NCBI RefSeq assembly: GCF_003369575.1
Contig: NZ_PIOC01000021.1
Coordinates: 1-64,000 of the forward strand
Reading direction: 5' to 3'
Origin: Oceanobacillus arenosus
GTDB taxonomy: Bacteria > Bacillota > Bacilli > Bacillales > Amphibacillaceae
DNA: 64,000 nt
In this document: in pieces, positions 43,138 through 52,180 of the stretch
Layout of the letters: each line of letters starts with the position of its first letter
Position numbering within the stretch: the first letter of the stretch is position 1
Translations under genes and position numbers: made by a program
The notes under the pieces: generated by a model
Databases searched by the model: none
What the model was told of the DNA's origin: nothing
What the model saw: only the letters and a program-made list of their open reading frames with translations

Positions 43138-44958
43138 ATGCAATTAAGAGAAGATATTCGTAATATCGCAATTATTGCCCACGTTGACCACGGTAAAACA
43201 ACACTCGTTGATCAACTATTAAAATATTCAGGAACATTTCGTGAAAATGAGCACATTGATGACCGTATGATGGACTCAGGTGATATAGAACGTGAACGTG
43301 GAATTACAATTTTAGCAAAAAATACTGCAGTTAAATATAAAGATACAACAATCAATATTTTAGATACACCAGGTCACGCCGATTTTGGTGGTGAAGTGGA
43401 ACGGATTATGAAAATGGTTGATGGTGTAGTATTAGTTGTTGATTCTTATGAAGGAACAATGCCACAAACTCGATTTGTATTGAAAAAGGCATTGGAACAA
43501 AAATTAACACCAATCGTTGTCGTAAATAAAATTGACCGTCCAAATGCAAGACCAACAGAAGTAATCGATGAAGTACTTGATTTATTCATTGAGCTTGGAG
43601 CAGACGATGAACAATTGGAATTCCCAGTTGTGTATGCATCCGCATTAAATGGTACATCAGGACTTGATCCAGAAGATCAGCCACAAACAATGGACCCGAT
43701 TTTCGAAACAGTGCTAGAACACATTCCTGCACCAGTTGATAATAGCGATGAGCCGTTACAATTCCAAATTACGTTACTTGATTATAATGAATATGTTGGA
43801 CGTATCGGAGTTGGACGTGTTGTTCGTGGAACAATTCATGTAGGACAGCAGGTTGTTGTAATGAAGCAGGATGGAGTAAATAAATCCTTCCGTGTAACGA
43901 AATTATTTGGGTTTATTGGCCTAAAACGTATTGAAATTGAGGAAGCAAGAGCTGGAGAAATTGTAGCAGTAGCTGGTATGGAAGATATTAACATCGGTGA
44001 AACAATTGCACCACAAAGTAATCCAGAAGCATTGCCATGGTTACACATTGATGAGCCAACATTACAAATGACCTTCGTTGTGAACAATAGCCCATTTGCT
44101 GGTCGTGAAGGTAAGTATATTACGTCGCGTAAGATTGAAGAACGCCTAATGAAGCAATTGGAAACAGACGTAAGCTTACGAGTTGCCCCAACAGAATCAC
44201 CTGATGCTTGGATCGTATCTGGTCGTGGGGAACTTCATCTGTCTATTTTAATTGAGAATATGCGCCGTGAAGGTTTCGAATTACAACTTTCTAAACCACA
44301 GGTTATTATTAAAGAAATTGATGGACAAAAATGTGAACCAATGGAACGAGTACAAATCGATTTACCTGAAGAATACACAGGTGCGATTATGGAATCTCTT
44401 GGTGAACGTAAAGGTGAAATGCTTGACATGGTTAACCATGGTAATGGACAAGTACGCCTTGAATTCAAGGTTCCTTCACGTGGATTACTCGGTTATACAA
44501 CTGAATTCATGACACAAACACATGGTTATGGAATTCTAAACCACACATTTGAAGCCTACGAACCAGTAATCAAGGGAAATGTCGGTGGAAGACGTGAGGG
44601 TGTATTAGTTGCCTTGGAAAATGGTAAATCAACGATGTATGGTACGATGCAGTTAGAAGACCGTGGTGTTATCTTCATCGAACCAGGTACAGAAGTTTAT
44701 GCAGGGATGATTGTCGGTGAACATAGCCGGGAAAATGACCTTACTGTAAATATTACAAAGGAAAAACATTTAACCAACACACGTTCAGCGAACAAAGACC
44801 AAACTTCTACCATCAAGAAACCACGTAAGATGTCATTAGAAGAAGCATTACAATATTTGGACGAAGATGAGTACTGTGAAGTTACACCAGAATCCATTCG
44901 TCTACGCAAGAAAATTTTAAATAAAAACGAACGCGAAAAAGCAGCAAGACATAAATAA
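43138..44958 (+). CDS. typA: Ribosome-associated GTPase TypA/BipA
   Basis: 606 aa translational GTPase that aids 50S assembly and growth at low temperature. G1 AHVDHGKTTLV (about residue 15), G2 GITILAKNTAV, G3 DTPGHADFGGEV, G4 VVNKIDRPNARP, then EF-G-like domains 2 and 3, domain V and the TypA C-terminal domain ending TPESIRLRKKIL. Monocistronic, with a promoter-like AT-rich upstream stretch and a strong terminator after it. Confidence 0.96.
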   Translation: MQLREDIRNIAIIAHVDHGKTTLVDQLLKYSGTFRENEHIDDRMMDSGDIERERGITILAKNTAVKYKDTTINILDTPGHADFGGEVERIMKMVDGVVLVVDSYEGTMPQTRFVLKKALEQKLTPIVVVNKIDRPNARPTEVIDEVLDLFIELGADDEQLEFPVVYASALNGTSGLDPEDQPQTMDPIFETVLEHIPAPVDNSDEPLQFQITLLDYNEYVGRIGVGRVVRGTIHVGQQVVVMKQDGVNKSFRVTKLFGFIGLKRIEIEEARAGEIVAVAGMEDINIGETIAPQSNPEALPWLHIDEPTLQMTFVVNNSPFAGREGKYITSRKIEERLMKQLETDVSLRVAPTESPDAWIVSGRGELHLSILIENMRREGFELQLSKPQVIIKEIDGQKCEPMERVQIDLPEEYTGAIMESLGERKGEMLDMVNHGNGQVRLEFKVPSRGLLGYTTEFMTQTHGYGILNHTFEAYEPVIKGNVGGRREGVLVALENGKSTMYGTMQLEDRGVIFIEPGTEVYAGMIVGEHSRENDLTVNITKEKHLTNTRSANKDQTSTIKKPRKMSLEEALQYLDEDEYCEVTPESIRLRKKILNKNEREKAARHK

Positions 44959-44976
44959 TAATCAATTCAAGATAAG

Positions 44977-45017
44977 ATACCCCCTAACCAAGTGAATGAC
45001 ACTCGGTTAGGGGGTAT
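44977..45017 (+). terminator. Terminator after typA
   Basis: ATACCCCCTAACC / GGTTAGGGGGTAT, 13-bp perfect stem, 15-base loop. Followed by TTTATATT, a modest T-tract. Confidence 0.9.
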
Positions 45018-45029
45018 TTATATTGGAAA

Positions 45030-45150
45030 GAACCTCGCTCAATCTCGTCCTGGTCTCGCTCTATTCAGAGACGCTTCCGCTCGATTTATTATGGTGCTCG
45101 CGCGATATTGACATGTTCTCGCTCAAATCGTGAATGTTTCAAACAATTTA
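45030..45150. repeat. Degenerate CTCGCTC-rich tract
   Basis: CTCGCTC or close variants (CTCGCGC, CCGCTCG, TCTCGCTC) recur about six times in 120 bases between typA and the next gene on the minus strand, at irregular 10-35 base spacing. No gene or clear structure. Possibly a decayed interspersed element. Confidence 0.4.
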
Positions 45151-45164
45151 AAAGAAGCACCTAA

Positions 45165-45647
45165 TTAAATAGATGCTTCTCTCAATAAGTCTTGATATTG
45201 TGGCAGGCGTTCCTGCCAATACGATTGGCGATCTTCAATTGTTTTGCCGTCGAGTAGGGTCTCAATCACATCGAGGCAAACATGCCACCCAGTTAAGTCT
45301 TTTGCTGTATGATCCGTAATCTCATGTAAATACTCGATAAAGACAAGCTTACAACCTTGATCATTTTCCTCTAATTCAAAGCGGACGGAATTTTTTGGCG
45401 GCCATGTAAATGCGAATACCTTATTCTCCACTACCTCTGTAATCGCTATTGATTCATAGCTGCCATCACCAAAGTGAAAGCGAATTTTACCATTATTTTG
45501 TAAAGTGATAATTTCTAACTCGGAAAACCACTGCTTTAATTTGCCGTTCTCCGTTAAGTAGGACCATACATCAACAACAGAGTGATTGATCTGGCGCGTA
45601 TAGATAGCAGAAGGTACTCCATTTACATTTTCTATTTGGGCTGTCAA
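45165..45647 (-). CDS. SRPBCC (START/Bet v1-like) family protein, AHSA1 type
   Basis: 160 aa. The pattern YTRQINHSVVDVWSYLTENGKLKQWFSE, FHFGDGSYESIAITEV, FAFTWPPKNSVRFELEE and DLTGWHVCLDVIETLLDG is that of the AHSA1/SRPBCC family of hydrophobic-cavity proteins. I chose TTG 45647 because AAGGAGG is 9-10 bases upstream; the frame is open eight codons further. Ligand and role unknown. Divergent from the tre operon. Confidence 0.8.
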   Translation of the reverse strand: MTAQIENVNGVPSAIYTRQINHSVVDVWSYLTENGKLKQWFSELEIITLQNNGKIRFHFGDGSYESIAITEVVENKVFAFTWPPKNSVRFELEENDQGCKLVFIEYLHEITDHTAKDLTGWHVCLDVIETLLDGKTIEDRQSYWQERLPQYQDLLREASI

Positions 45648-45782
45648 AATAATTGCCTCCTTTTTTATCATGTATTTTCTCTACTTAAGTTTAGCTCATT
45701 TTTATTTAAGATTCAATGAATTCAATATTGGTTAAAAACGACGATGAGTAGGGAACATATAGTTGAATCATCCATTTTTGAA

Positions 45783-45849
45783 TGAAAGCAGTTGCAAAAC
45801 ATGTATATACAAGTTATACTATATTATAACAGACATGTATATACAAGTT
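45783..45849 (+). promoter_or_regulatory. treP promoter with two TreR boxes and a cre-like site
   Basis: -35 TTGCAA (45792-45797), 17 bases, -10 TATACT (45815-45820). ACATGTATATACAAGTT occurs twice, at 45799-45815 inside the promoter and 45833-45849 downstream of the start, 34 bases apart; both match the trehalose operator type recognised by TreR. TGAAAGCAGTTGCA (45783-45796) differs from the cre consensus at two positions and overlaps the -35, fitting CcpA repression. Confidence 0.8.
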
Positions 45850-45884
45850 TGCAATAATATATTTTTATATAGGAGGTTTTTCAA

Positions 45885-47816
45885 TTGGCTAAAGATCAAG
45901 CAACAGCAAAGGAAGAAATCATTGTTGCGCCATTGAATGGACAAGTAATACGGCTTGAAGATGTACCAGATCCAACGTTTGCGGAAAAAATGATTGGAGA
46001 TGGGCTAGCAATCATGCCTACAGACGGCAAAGTTGTAGCACCGATTGATGGGGAGATTGTGCAGCTATTTCCGACAAAACATGCGATTGGTTTGCAAGGG
46101 AGATCAGGAATAGAGGTATTAATTCACATTGGATTGGAAACTGTCGCTTTAGGTGGAGAAGGATTTGAAGCACATGTTAAACAAGGGGATCATGTAAAAG
46201 TTGGCGATCCACTAATAACCTTTGATTTAGATTTCATTAAAGAAAAGGCAGCTAGCCATGTAACGCCAATTATTATTACAAATGGTAATGATTTCGAGGT
46301 AAACAATAAGACAGATGAACAGGAAGTTGTGGCAGGGAAATCGGCTATATTTCAAGTAATAGAGAAAGAGGCTCAAACGACCAGCAGTAAATCAACAAGC
46401 AAATCGACAAATAGACCACAATATAGTGAAGAGGCAGAAGATATTGTAGAGGCAGTTGGTGGATTAGATAACATTGATGCTGCAACCCATTGTGTAACAA
46501 GACTGCGCTTCGCATTATCAGATGAAGATAAAGTAGATAAAAAAGCATTGGAAAAAATGGGGCTTGTCAAAGGAACTTTCTCAGCAAATGGCCAGTTTCA
46601 AGTTGTTATCGGTCAAGGAACAGTAGATAAAGTTTATAACGCAATGGTAAGCGAAGCTGGGGTTTCAGAGGCCTCAAAAGAAGATGTTAAAGCGGCAGGC
46701 GGTAAGAAGCAGAACGCCTTGCAACGGGCGATTAAAACATTAGCAGATATATTTATTCCGATTTTACCAGCGATTGTTACAGCAGGTTTATTACTAGGAC
46801 TTAATAATATTTTAGTGAATCCGATCTTCTCTGATCAATCGATTATTGAAATGTACCCATCATGGGCTGGAATAGCCGACATGATAAATATTATTGCTAA
46901 TACTGCGTTTACTTTCTTACCTGCATTAATTGGCTGGTCCGCAGTTCGGCAATTTGGGGGAAACCCATTGCTCGGTATTGTACTAGGTTTGATTTTAGTT
47001 CATCCAGCATTAATGCCTGCCAGTGATTTTGCACAGGCAGTAATTGGAGGAAATGCACCTACATGGAATTTCTTTGGTTTAGATATAAATATGATGGGCT
47101 ATCAAGGACAGGTTCTTCCAGTACTAGTCGCTTCCTGGGTTTTAGCGAAAATCGAAGTTTGGTTGAAGAAACATGTAATTGATTCCTTGCAACTATTAGT
47201 AGTAGCACCAATTGCTTTATTAGTTACCGGTTTCTTATCGTTCATTCTAATTGGACCAATTACATTTACAATTGGGAACTGGATTACAGAAGGAATTGTT
47301 GCAATATTTGACTTTGCACCTCTCATTGGTGGATTAATCTATGGAGCACTGTATGCACCATTAGTTATTACAGGTATGCATCATACATTCCTTGCAGTAG
47401 ACCTGCAACTGATTGGCAGCACGGGATCGACATTCTTATGGCCAGTTGTTGCACTATCGAATATTGCCCAAGGTTCAGCAGTATTTGCAATGTTCCTTGC
47501 TGCGAAAGATGAGAAGTTAAAAGGTTTAGCAGGTACTTCTGGTATTTCTGCATGGCTAGGTGTGACGGAACCAGCAATGTTCGGGGTAAATTTAAGATAT
47601 AAATATCCGTTTTATGCCGCAATTATTGGAACTGCAATTGCTGGAGCATTTATTTCCGTTCAGAAAGTATTAGCATCATCTGTTGGTGTTGGTGGAATTC
47701 CAGCTTTCTTATCAATTCAGCAAAGCAGTTGGGTCGCGTTCTTTATCGGTATGGCAATCGTTATCGTTGTACCATTCGTGATTACGTTAATTATCGCAAA
47801 ACGTAAGATGAGATAG
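45885..47816 (+). CDS. treP: Trehalose PTS permease with fused N-terminal EIIA (IIA-IIB-IIC)
   Basis: Imports and phosphorylates trehalose at the membrane. Domain order is unusual: glucose-type IIA at residues about 12-160 (H66 and the phospho-site H81 in VLIHIGLET), a serine/threonine-rich linker (164-177), IIB at about 180-265 (phospho-site C203 in DAATHCVTRLRF), and IIC of about ten helices to 643. In B. subtilis TreP is only IIB-IIC and borrows IIA from the glucose system. Start TTG 45885, with AGGAGG about 8 bases before. First gene of treP-treA-treR. Confidence 0.9.
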   Translation: MAKDQATAKEEIIVAPLNGQVIRLEDVPDPTFAEKMIGDGLAIMPTDGKVVAPIDGEIVQLFPTKHAIGLQGRSGIEVLIHIGLETVALGGEGFEAHVKQGDHVKVGDPLITFDLDFIKEKAASHVTPIIITNGNDFEVNNKTDEQEVVAGKSAIFQVIEKEAQTTSSKSTSKSTNRPQYSEEAEDIVEAVGGLDNIDAATHCVTRLRFALSDEDKVDKKALEKMGLVKGTFSANGQFQVVIGQGTVDKVYNAMVSEAGVSEASKEDVKAAGGKKQNALQRAIKTLADIFIPILPAIVTAGLLLGLNNILVNPIFSDQSIIEMYPSWAGIADMINIIANTAFTFLPALIGWSAVRQFGGNPLLGIVLGLILVHPALMPASDFAQAVIGGNAPTWNFFGLDINMMGYQGQVLPVLVASWVLAKIEVWLKKHVIDSLQLLVVAPIALLVTGFLSFILIGPITFTIGNWITEGIVAIFDFAPLIGGLIYGALYAPLVITGMHHTFLAVDLQLIGSTGSTFLWPVVALSNIAQGSAVFAMFLAAKDEKLKGLAGTSGISAWLGVTEPAMFGVNLRYKYPFYAAIIGTAIAGAFISVQKVLASSVGVGGIPAFLSIQQSSWVAFFIGMAIVIVVPFVITLIIAKRKMR

Positions 47817-47857
47817 TTAGAAGCAAATTTTTAAGAAAAGATGTTAGGAGTGTCAGT

Positions 47858-49522
47858 ATGAGTGAACCATGGTGGAAGAAATCAGTCGTATATCAAATTT
47901 ATCCAAAAAGTTTTCAGGATACGACAGGAAATGGAACAGGAGATATTCAAGGGATTATTAGTCGATTAGATTATCTAAAGAAATTAGGTGTCGATGTTAT
48001 TTGGCTGACACCGATCTACAAGTCTCCGCAAAATGATAATGGCTATGATATTAGTGATTACTATGCAATTGAACCGTCATATGGAACAATGGATGATTTC
48101 GAGGAGTTGCTTGAAGAAACACATAAGCGTGGAATGAAGCTGATTATGGATCTTGTTATTAACCATACTTCCACAGAGCATGAATGGTTTAAACAGGCAG
48201 CTTCATCGAAGACAAATGCGTTTCGTGATTTTTATATTTGGAAAGATCCTGCTGCTGATACAGGAGGGGTGCCAAACAATTGGCAATCGAAATTTGTTGG
48301 AGATGCATGGCAATACGATAAGAAATCAGGGCAATATTATTTGCATCTATTTGACGTGACACAGGCAGACCTGAACTGGGAGAATGAGGTACTGCGAAAT
48401 AAACTATATGAGATGATCCATTTTTGGGCTGAGAAGGGTATTGATGGTTTCCGTTTAGATGTCATTAATCTGATTTCTAAAAACCAAGCATTTCCAAACG
48501 ATAATATTGGAGATGGACGAAAGTTCTATACAGACGGACCGCGTGTACATGAATACTTGCATGAAATGAATCAGAAGGCATTGAAGGATTATGACATGTT
48601 AACGGTTGGTGAGATGTCATCTACAACATTGGAAAATTGTGTGCAATATACGAGACCTGAACGAGAAGAAATTTCGATGACATTCCAATTTCATCATTTG
48701 AAGGTGGATTATCCAAATGGTGAAAAATGGACAAAGGCACCCTTTGACTTCCTGGAGTTGAAAAAAATTCTTTCTGATTGGCAAGTAGGCATGCATGATG
48801 GCGGAGGCTGGAATGCACTATTCTGGTGCAATCATGATCAGCCACGCGCTATTTCTCGCTTTGGTGATGATGGGGAATACCACCGTGAATCAGGAAAAAT
48901 GCTTGCAACAACACTCCATCTCATGAAGGGTACTCCATATATTTATCAAGGTGAAGAGTTTGGCATGACAAATCCGAACTTCACTTCAATTGATGACTAT
49001 CGGGATGTAGAATCACATAATGCATATAAGGCACTTTTAGAAGCTGGGAAGTCGGAACAGGAAATAATCGAAATCCTTCAGCAAAAATCTCGGGACAATA
49101 GCAGAACACCAATGCAGTGGTCAACAGCTGAAAACGGAGGCTTCACAACAGGTAATCCTTGGATCAATCCGGCTAGTAATTACCCGCAGATTAACGCAGA
49201 AATTGCGACAGAAGATCCGCAATCCATTTTTTATCATTACCAGCAATTAATCGCATTGCGGAAGAAATATGATATTATCACATATGGGGATTATCAATTA
49301 TTACTAGCAGATGACCCGAAAATATTTGCATATACACGAAACCTTGAGGATGAACAGCTTGTTGTTATTAGTAATTTTTATGCTGAGGAAACAACAATAG
49401 AGTTACCGATTGAAATTAAAAATAATGCCGAAATATTATTATCAAACTATCCTGATTCTGATATGCTAGGAGAACAGCTAACATTAAGGGCTTATGAATC
49501 CATTGTGTATTATATAAAATAA
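47858..49522 (+). CDS. treA: Trehalose-6-phosphate hydrolase (GH13)
   Basis: Splits trehalose-6-phosphate into glucose and glucose-6-phosphate in the cytosol. GH13 regions: DVIWLTPIYKSPQNDNGYD, LVINHTSTEH (region I), nucleophile D201 in GFRLDVINL (region II), acid/base E252 in LTVGEMSS (region III), and NHDQPR (region IV). 554 aa is the family size. It lies 41 bases after treP and 12 before treR. The tre context, rather than sequence alone, separates it from oligo-1,6-glucosidase. Confidence 0.93.
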   Translation: MSEPWWKKSVVYQIYPKSFQDTTGNGTGDIQGIISRLDYLKKLGVDVIWLTPIYKSPQNDNGYDISDYYAIEPSYGTMDDFEELLEETHKRGMKLIMDLVINHTSTEHEWFKQAASSKTNAFRDFYIWKDPAADTGGVPNNWQSKFVGDAWQYDKKSGQYYLHLFDVTQADLNWENEVLRNKLYEMIHFWAEKGIDGFRLDVINLISKNQAFPNDNIGDGRKFYTDGPRVHEYLHEMNQKALKDYDMLTVGEMSSTTLENCVQYTRPEREEISMTFQFHHLKVDYPNGEKWTKAPFDFLELKKILSDWQVGMHDGGGWNALFWCNHDQPRAISRFGDDGEYHRESGKMLATTLHLMKGTPYIYQGEEFGMTNPNFTSIDDYRDVESHNAYKALLEAGKSEQEIIEILQQKSRDNSRTPMQWSTAENGGFTTGNPWINPASNYPQINAEIATEDPQSIFYHYQQLIALRKKYDIITYGDYQLLLADDPKIFAYTRNLEDEQLVVISNFYAEETTIELPIEIKNNAEILLSNYPDSDMLGEQLTLRAYESIVYYIK

Positions 49523-49534
49523 TGAGGGATAGAA

Positions 49535-50263
49535 ATGCAAAAGAAGTATTTAACGATTTACCATGATTTATTAAATAAAATCCAAGCCAATGCATGGGAA
49601 GAAACAGCGATGCTCCCATCTGAAAACGAATTGAGTATTCTTTATGCAACATCCAGGGAAACCATTCGCAAGGCACTAAATTTACTTGCGCAAAATGGCT
49701 ATATTCAAAAAGTGCACGGAAAGGGCTCTGTCATTATTAATCGTAATAAATTCTCTTTCCCTGTATCCGGAATAGTCAGCTTTAGGGAGCTTGCCGATAA
49801 ATTAGATTTATCAAGTAAAACCTATGTGGAGAATCTTGTAAGACTTGAAAGCGGAAATTCATTTGAAGATACGCTTGAGGTAGACAAGGGTGAGCCCATA
49901 TGGCATGTGGCTCGTGTGCGGGAAATGTCTGGTGAGAGAATTATTTTGGATAAGGATTATTTTAATGAAAACTATATTCCATTACTCTCTAAAGAGATAT
50001 GTGAGCATTCGATTTATGAATATATTGAGACGAAGCTTGAGCTTGTAATTGGTTTTGCTCAAAAGGAAATAATAGTAGAAGAGCCAACCGCAGAGGATCG
50101 CGATTTATTGGATTTAGAAGGATTTTCGAATATTGTCGTGATTAAAAGCCTTGTTTATTTAGAGGATACACGATTATTTCAATATAATGAGTCGCGGCAT
50201 CGGCCGGATAAATTCCGGTTTGTTGATTTTGCGAGAAGAGTGAAAAGCGGAACACCACTTTAA
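49535..50263 (+). CDS. treR: Trehalose operon repressor TreR
   Basis: GntR-family, HutC subfamily, 242 aa. wHTH: LPSENELSILYATSRETIRKALNLLAQNGYIQKVHGKGS (the recognition helix is SRETIRKALNLLAQNGYI). The C-terminal UTRA domain (about 90-235) binds trehalose-6-phosphate. It is the third gene of the tre operon and presumably acts on the two boxes before treP. A hairpin at its 3' end closes the operon. Confidence 0.92.
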   Translation: MQKKYLTIYHDLLNKIQANAWEETAMLPSENELSILYATSRETIRKALNLLAQNGYIQKVHGKGSVIINRNKFSFPVSGIVSFRELADKLDLSSKTYVENLVRLESGNSFEDTLEVDKGEPIWHVARVREMSGERIILDKDYFNENYIPLLSKEICEHSIYEYIETKLELVIGFAQKEIIVEEPTAEDRDLLDLEGFSNIVVIKSLVYLEDTRLFQYNESRHRPDKFRFVDFARRVKSGTPL

Positions 50264-50285
50264 TTATCAGAGTGGTGTTCTCTAT
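50250..50285 (+). terminator. Terminator after treR
   Basis: AACACCACT / AGTGGTGTT with a 12-base loop overlapping the treR stop codon; followed only by a short T/C tract, so moderately strong. Confidence 0.65.
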
Positions 50286-50325
50286 CCTTTACTAAACCTT
50301 AATTTTCTAATAAGAAGGTGTTAAG

Positions 50326-50613
50326 ATGAAACGTTTTATTTCAAGAATCGGTTTTTTATTTAAGTTTCACAAATCAATTCCATTTATGAAAGATTTCTTT
50401 CTATCTAAAGAAATTAATAATGCAAACAAATTATTGTTCATTATTGTGATCTTAGGCTATATCGTGCTTCCACTCGATATTATCCCAGATTTCCTTTTAG
50501 GCTTCGGTGTCGTTGATGATGTGACAATTGCAATTTTGATTATGCAATTAATGGTAAAGGTCGCACCAAATTCATTAAAGAGAAAACATCAATTCTTAAA
50601 TGATCTGAAATAA
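50326..50613 (+). CDS. DUF1232 (YkvA-like) membrane protein
   Basis: 95 aa. The DUF1232 core is LGYIVLPLDIIPDFLLGFGVVDD (about residues 45-67), followed by a short helix. ATG 50326 has AGAAGGTG 6 bases upstream. Single gene, convergent with the next one (adjacent stop codons). Function of the family is unknown. Confidence 0.83.
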   Translation: MKRFISRIGFLFKFHKSIPFMKDFFLSKEINNANKLLFIIVILGYIVLPLDIIPDFLLGFGVVDDVTIAILIMQLMVKVAPNSLKRKHQFLNDLK

Positions 50614-51474
50614 TTAGCCTCTATTAAGCGGTAGTGTACAGCAGCGGAAGGAGCCACCAGATTTAATAATCTCAGAGAATTCAATTTCAATGATCTGATA
50701 TCCCGCTTGCATTAGCACTTGATTTAACCGTTTATTTTCTGGCAGGCTGATTATTTTTTTATCACCAATGGAAAGTACATTCGGTCCCATTTTGAACTGT
50801 TCTTCTTCTGTGACCTCAATTAACCGATAGGATTGTTTCAATTGCGCATACATATCAGAATCAATTGACGGCCTATAGATTAATGCAGTATCGCTACTAA
50901 TAATATTGAAAACACAGTCAAGGTGAAGGATATCCTTTCTTAAAGGGATAGGTGTAATATTGTAATCAGGAAGCATGCTTTGTAATACAGTGATGGCTGT
51001 TCGTGATGTTCGGTCGCTTATGCCAACCAAAATATTCCGATTGTCGACAATTACATCGCCGCCCTCAATGCTACTATTATTAACAGATTGGAATGGGATA
51101 TTTTCCGTTTTCAGCCATTCCTTTAATACGGCTTTCTCTGGTTTACGCATCGCTTCCTTCATAGAGGATACAAAGAAGATACTGCCAATCGTAAAGCCAA
51201 TATCTCTCGTAAACACCTGTTCATTTAGCTTCTCTGTTGCATCTAGCTGGATAACTTCCGTTCCATTCGCCTTCAATGTGTTGATGAAATTTACATGCTG
51301 CAGTACTGCGATTTCTGTATCGATATTATTTGTTAGATAGTGCTGTTGTGTGTTGTTAATGACTTCTTCTATTTTCATATATTGAGGAGATACCGTGATG
51401 ACTTGCTTCAATCGATCGTATTCATTTGTACAGTAAACTGTTGGTACGCTTTCATTTGAAGTCATGTTTTTCAT
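50614..51474 (-). CDS. Amidinotransferase/DDAH-type hydrolase
   Basis: About 286 aa, pentein fold. The catalytic pattern is visible: EGGDVIV (substrate-binding, about residue 137), the catalytic histidine in LHLDCVFN (about 183), and the nucleophile cysteine in GGSFRCCTLPLNRG (about 277). The family includes dimethylarginine dimethylaminohydrolase and arginine-deiminase-like enzymes releasing (methyl)amines from guanidines. Exact substrate unknown; no arginine-deiminase operon nearby. I chose ATG 51474 with GGAGG upstream. Confidence 0.85.
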   Translation of the reverse strand: MKNMTSNESVPTVYCTNEYDRLKQVITVSPQYMKIEEVINNTQQHYLTNNIDTEIAVLQHVNFINTLKANGTEVIQLDATEKLNEQVFTRDIGFTIGSIFFVSSMKEAMRKPEKAVLKEWLKTENIPFQSVNNSSIEGGDVIVDNRNILVGISDRTSRTAITVLQSMLPDYNITPIPLRKDILHLDCVFNIISSDTALIYRPSIDSDMYAQLKQSYRLIEVTEEEQFKMGPNVLSIGDKKIISLPENKRLNQVLMQAGYQIIEIEFSEIIKSGGSFRCCTLPLNRG

Positions 51475-51498
51475 TGAAGATTCCTCCAATCCATTTAA

Positions 51499-51681
51499 TC
51501 ATTTCCGGCTTTTTGCCTTGACTCCTTCTGGAATATATTTCGTATAGTATACAGCGAATATCAGGAGAATGACAGCAAGTGCCCAGCCGACGATGCCACT
51601 CCAAACCTGGTCAATCATTAGACCGATTAAAACACATATCCCACTTAAAACAATAAACATGATTGTTAAGTAACGCTTCAA
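51499..51681 (-). CDS. Small two-span membrane protein of unknown function
   Basis: 60 aa from TTG 51681 (AGGAG about 9 bases before). Two hydrophobic segments (about 5-22 and 31-47) and a basic C-terminus EGVKAKSRK. It lies 25 bases upstream of the DDAH-like gene on the same strand, so probably the same transcript. Not recognised. Confidence 0.6.
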   Translation of the reverse strand: MKRYLTIMFIVLSGICVLIGLMIDQVWSGIVGWALAVILLIFAVYYTKYIPEGVKAKSRK

Positions 51682-51737
51682 AATGAACACTCCTAATATT
51701 TGCAAAAAGTAAAACTGCTTGAGTTGGTTGGAAATTG

Positions 51738-52042
51738 TATAAACTGCGGACTAGTTTAGTGCTTTACGCTCTCAGGCTGATCGCTTCAGAAATACACTAC
51801 GCTTTCCGCGGGGAGCTGGTGAGCCAACTTGCGCTATCGCGCTTCGTTGTCTCACCTAGGCTCTTCTTCCCGCAGGAGTCTTCGTGTATTTCTTTCGCTG
51901 GGATTGTTCAAAAGCATCTAAAAAGAGTAACTTACCACTCACTATCGAAGTTGATTGAAGTGTTGGAATGTAACCTTTTGTGTGGACAGCAATCACTGGC
52001 CAGATTTTACATCGACTTTGCTCCTAATCCACAGTTTTATCA
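51738..52042 (+). repeat. MITE-like structured element, copy 4
   Basis: About 305 bases from TATAAACTGCGGACTAG to a decayed right end (complement of GATAAAACTGTGGATTAGG). The core 51789-51892 pairs with AAC/GTT and GCGC/GCGC in the apical stem and GAGCTGGTGAG against CTCACC...GCTC. It fills most of the 475-base gap to 52181; the rest is AT-rich with a terminator. Confidence 0.87.
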
Positions 52043-52143
52043 ACTGAAAATTTCATAAAACATTTGTATAAACAACAATCTTGCTTCTCAATTATATTAT
52101 AGCAAAAGAATGGATTGCTTATAGCATTGAATATAACTAAAAT

Positions 52144-52177
52144 AAAGAGCTAGCAGTTGTTTTCCTGCTAGCTCTTA
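52144..52177. terminator. Terminator downstream of the ABC-2 permease gene
   Basis: AAGAGCTAGCAG / CTGCTAGCTCTT with a TTGTTTTC loop; it ends the minus-strand ABC operon four bases beyond the permease stop. Confidence 0.88.
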
Positions 52178-52180
52178 CAC

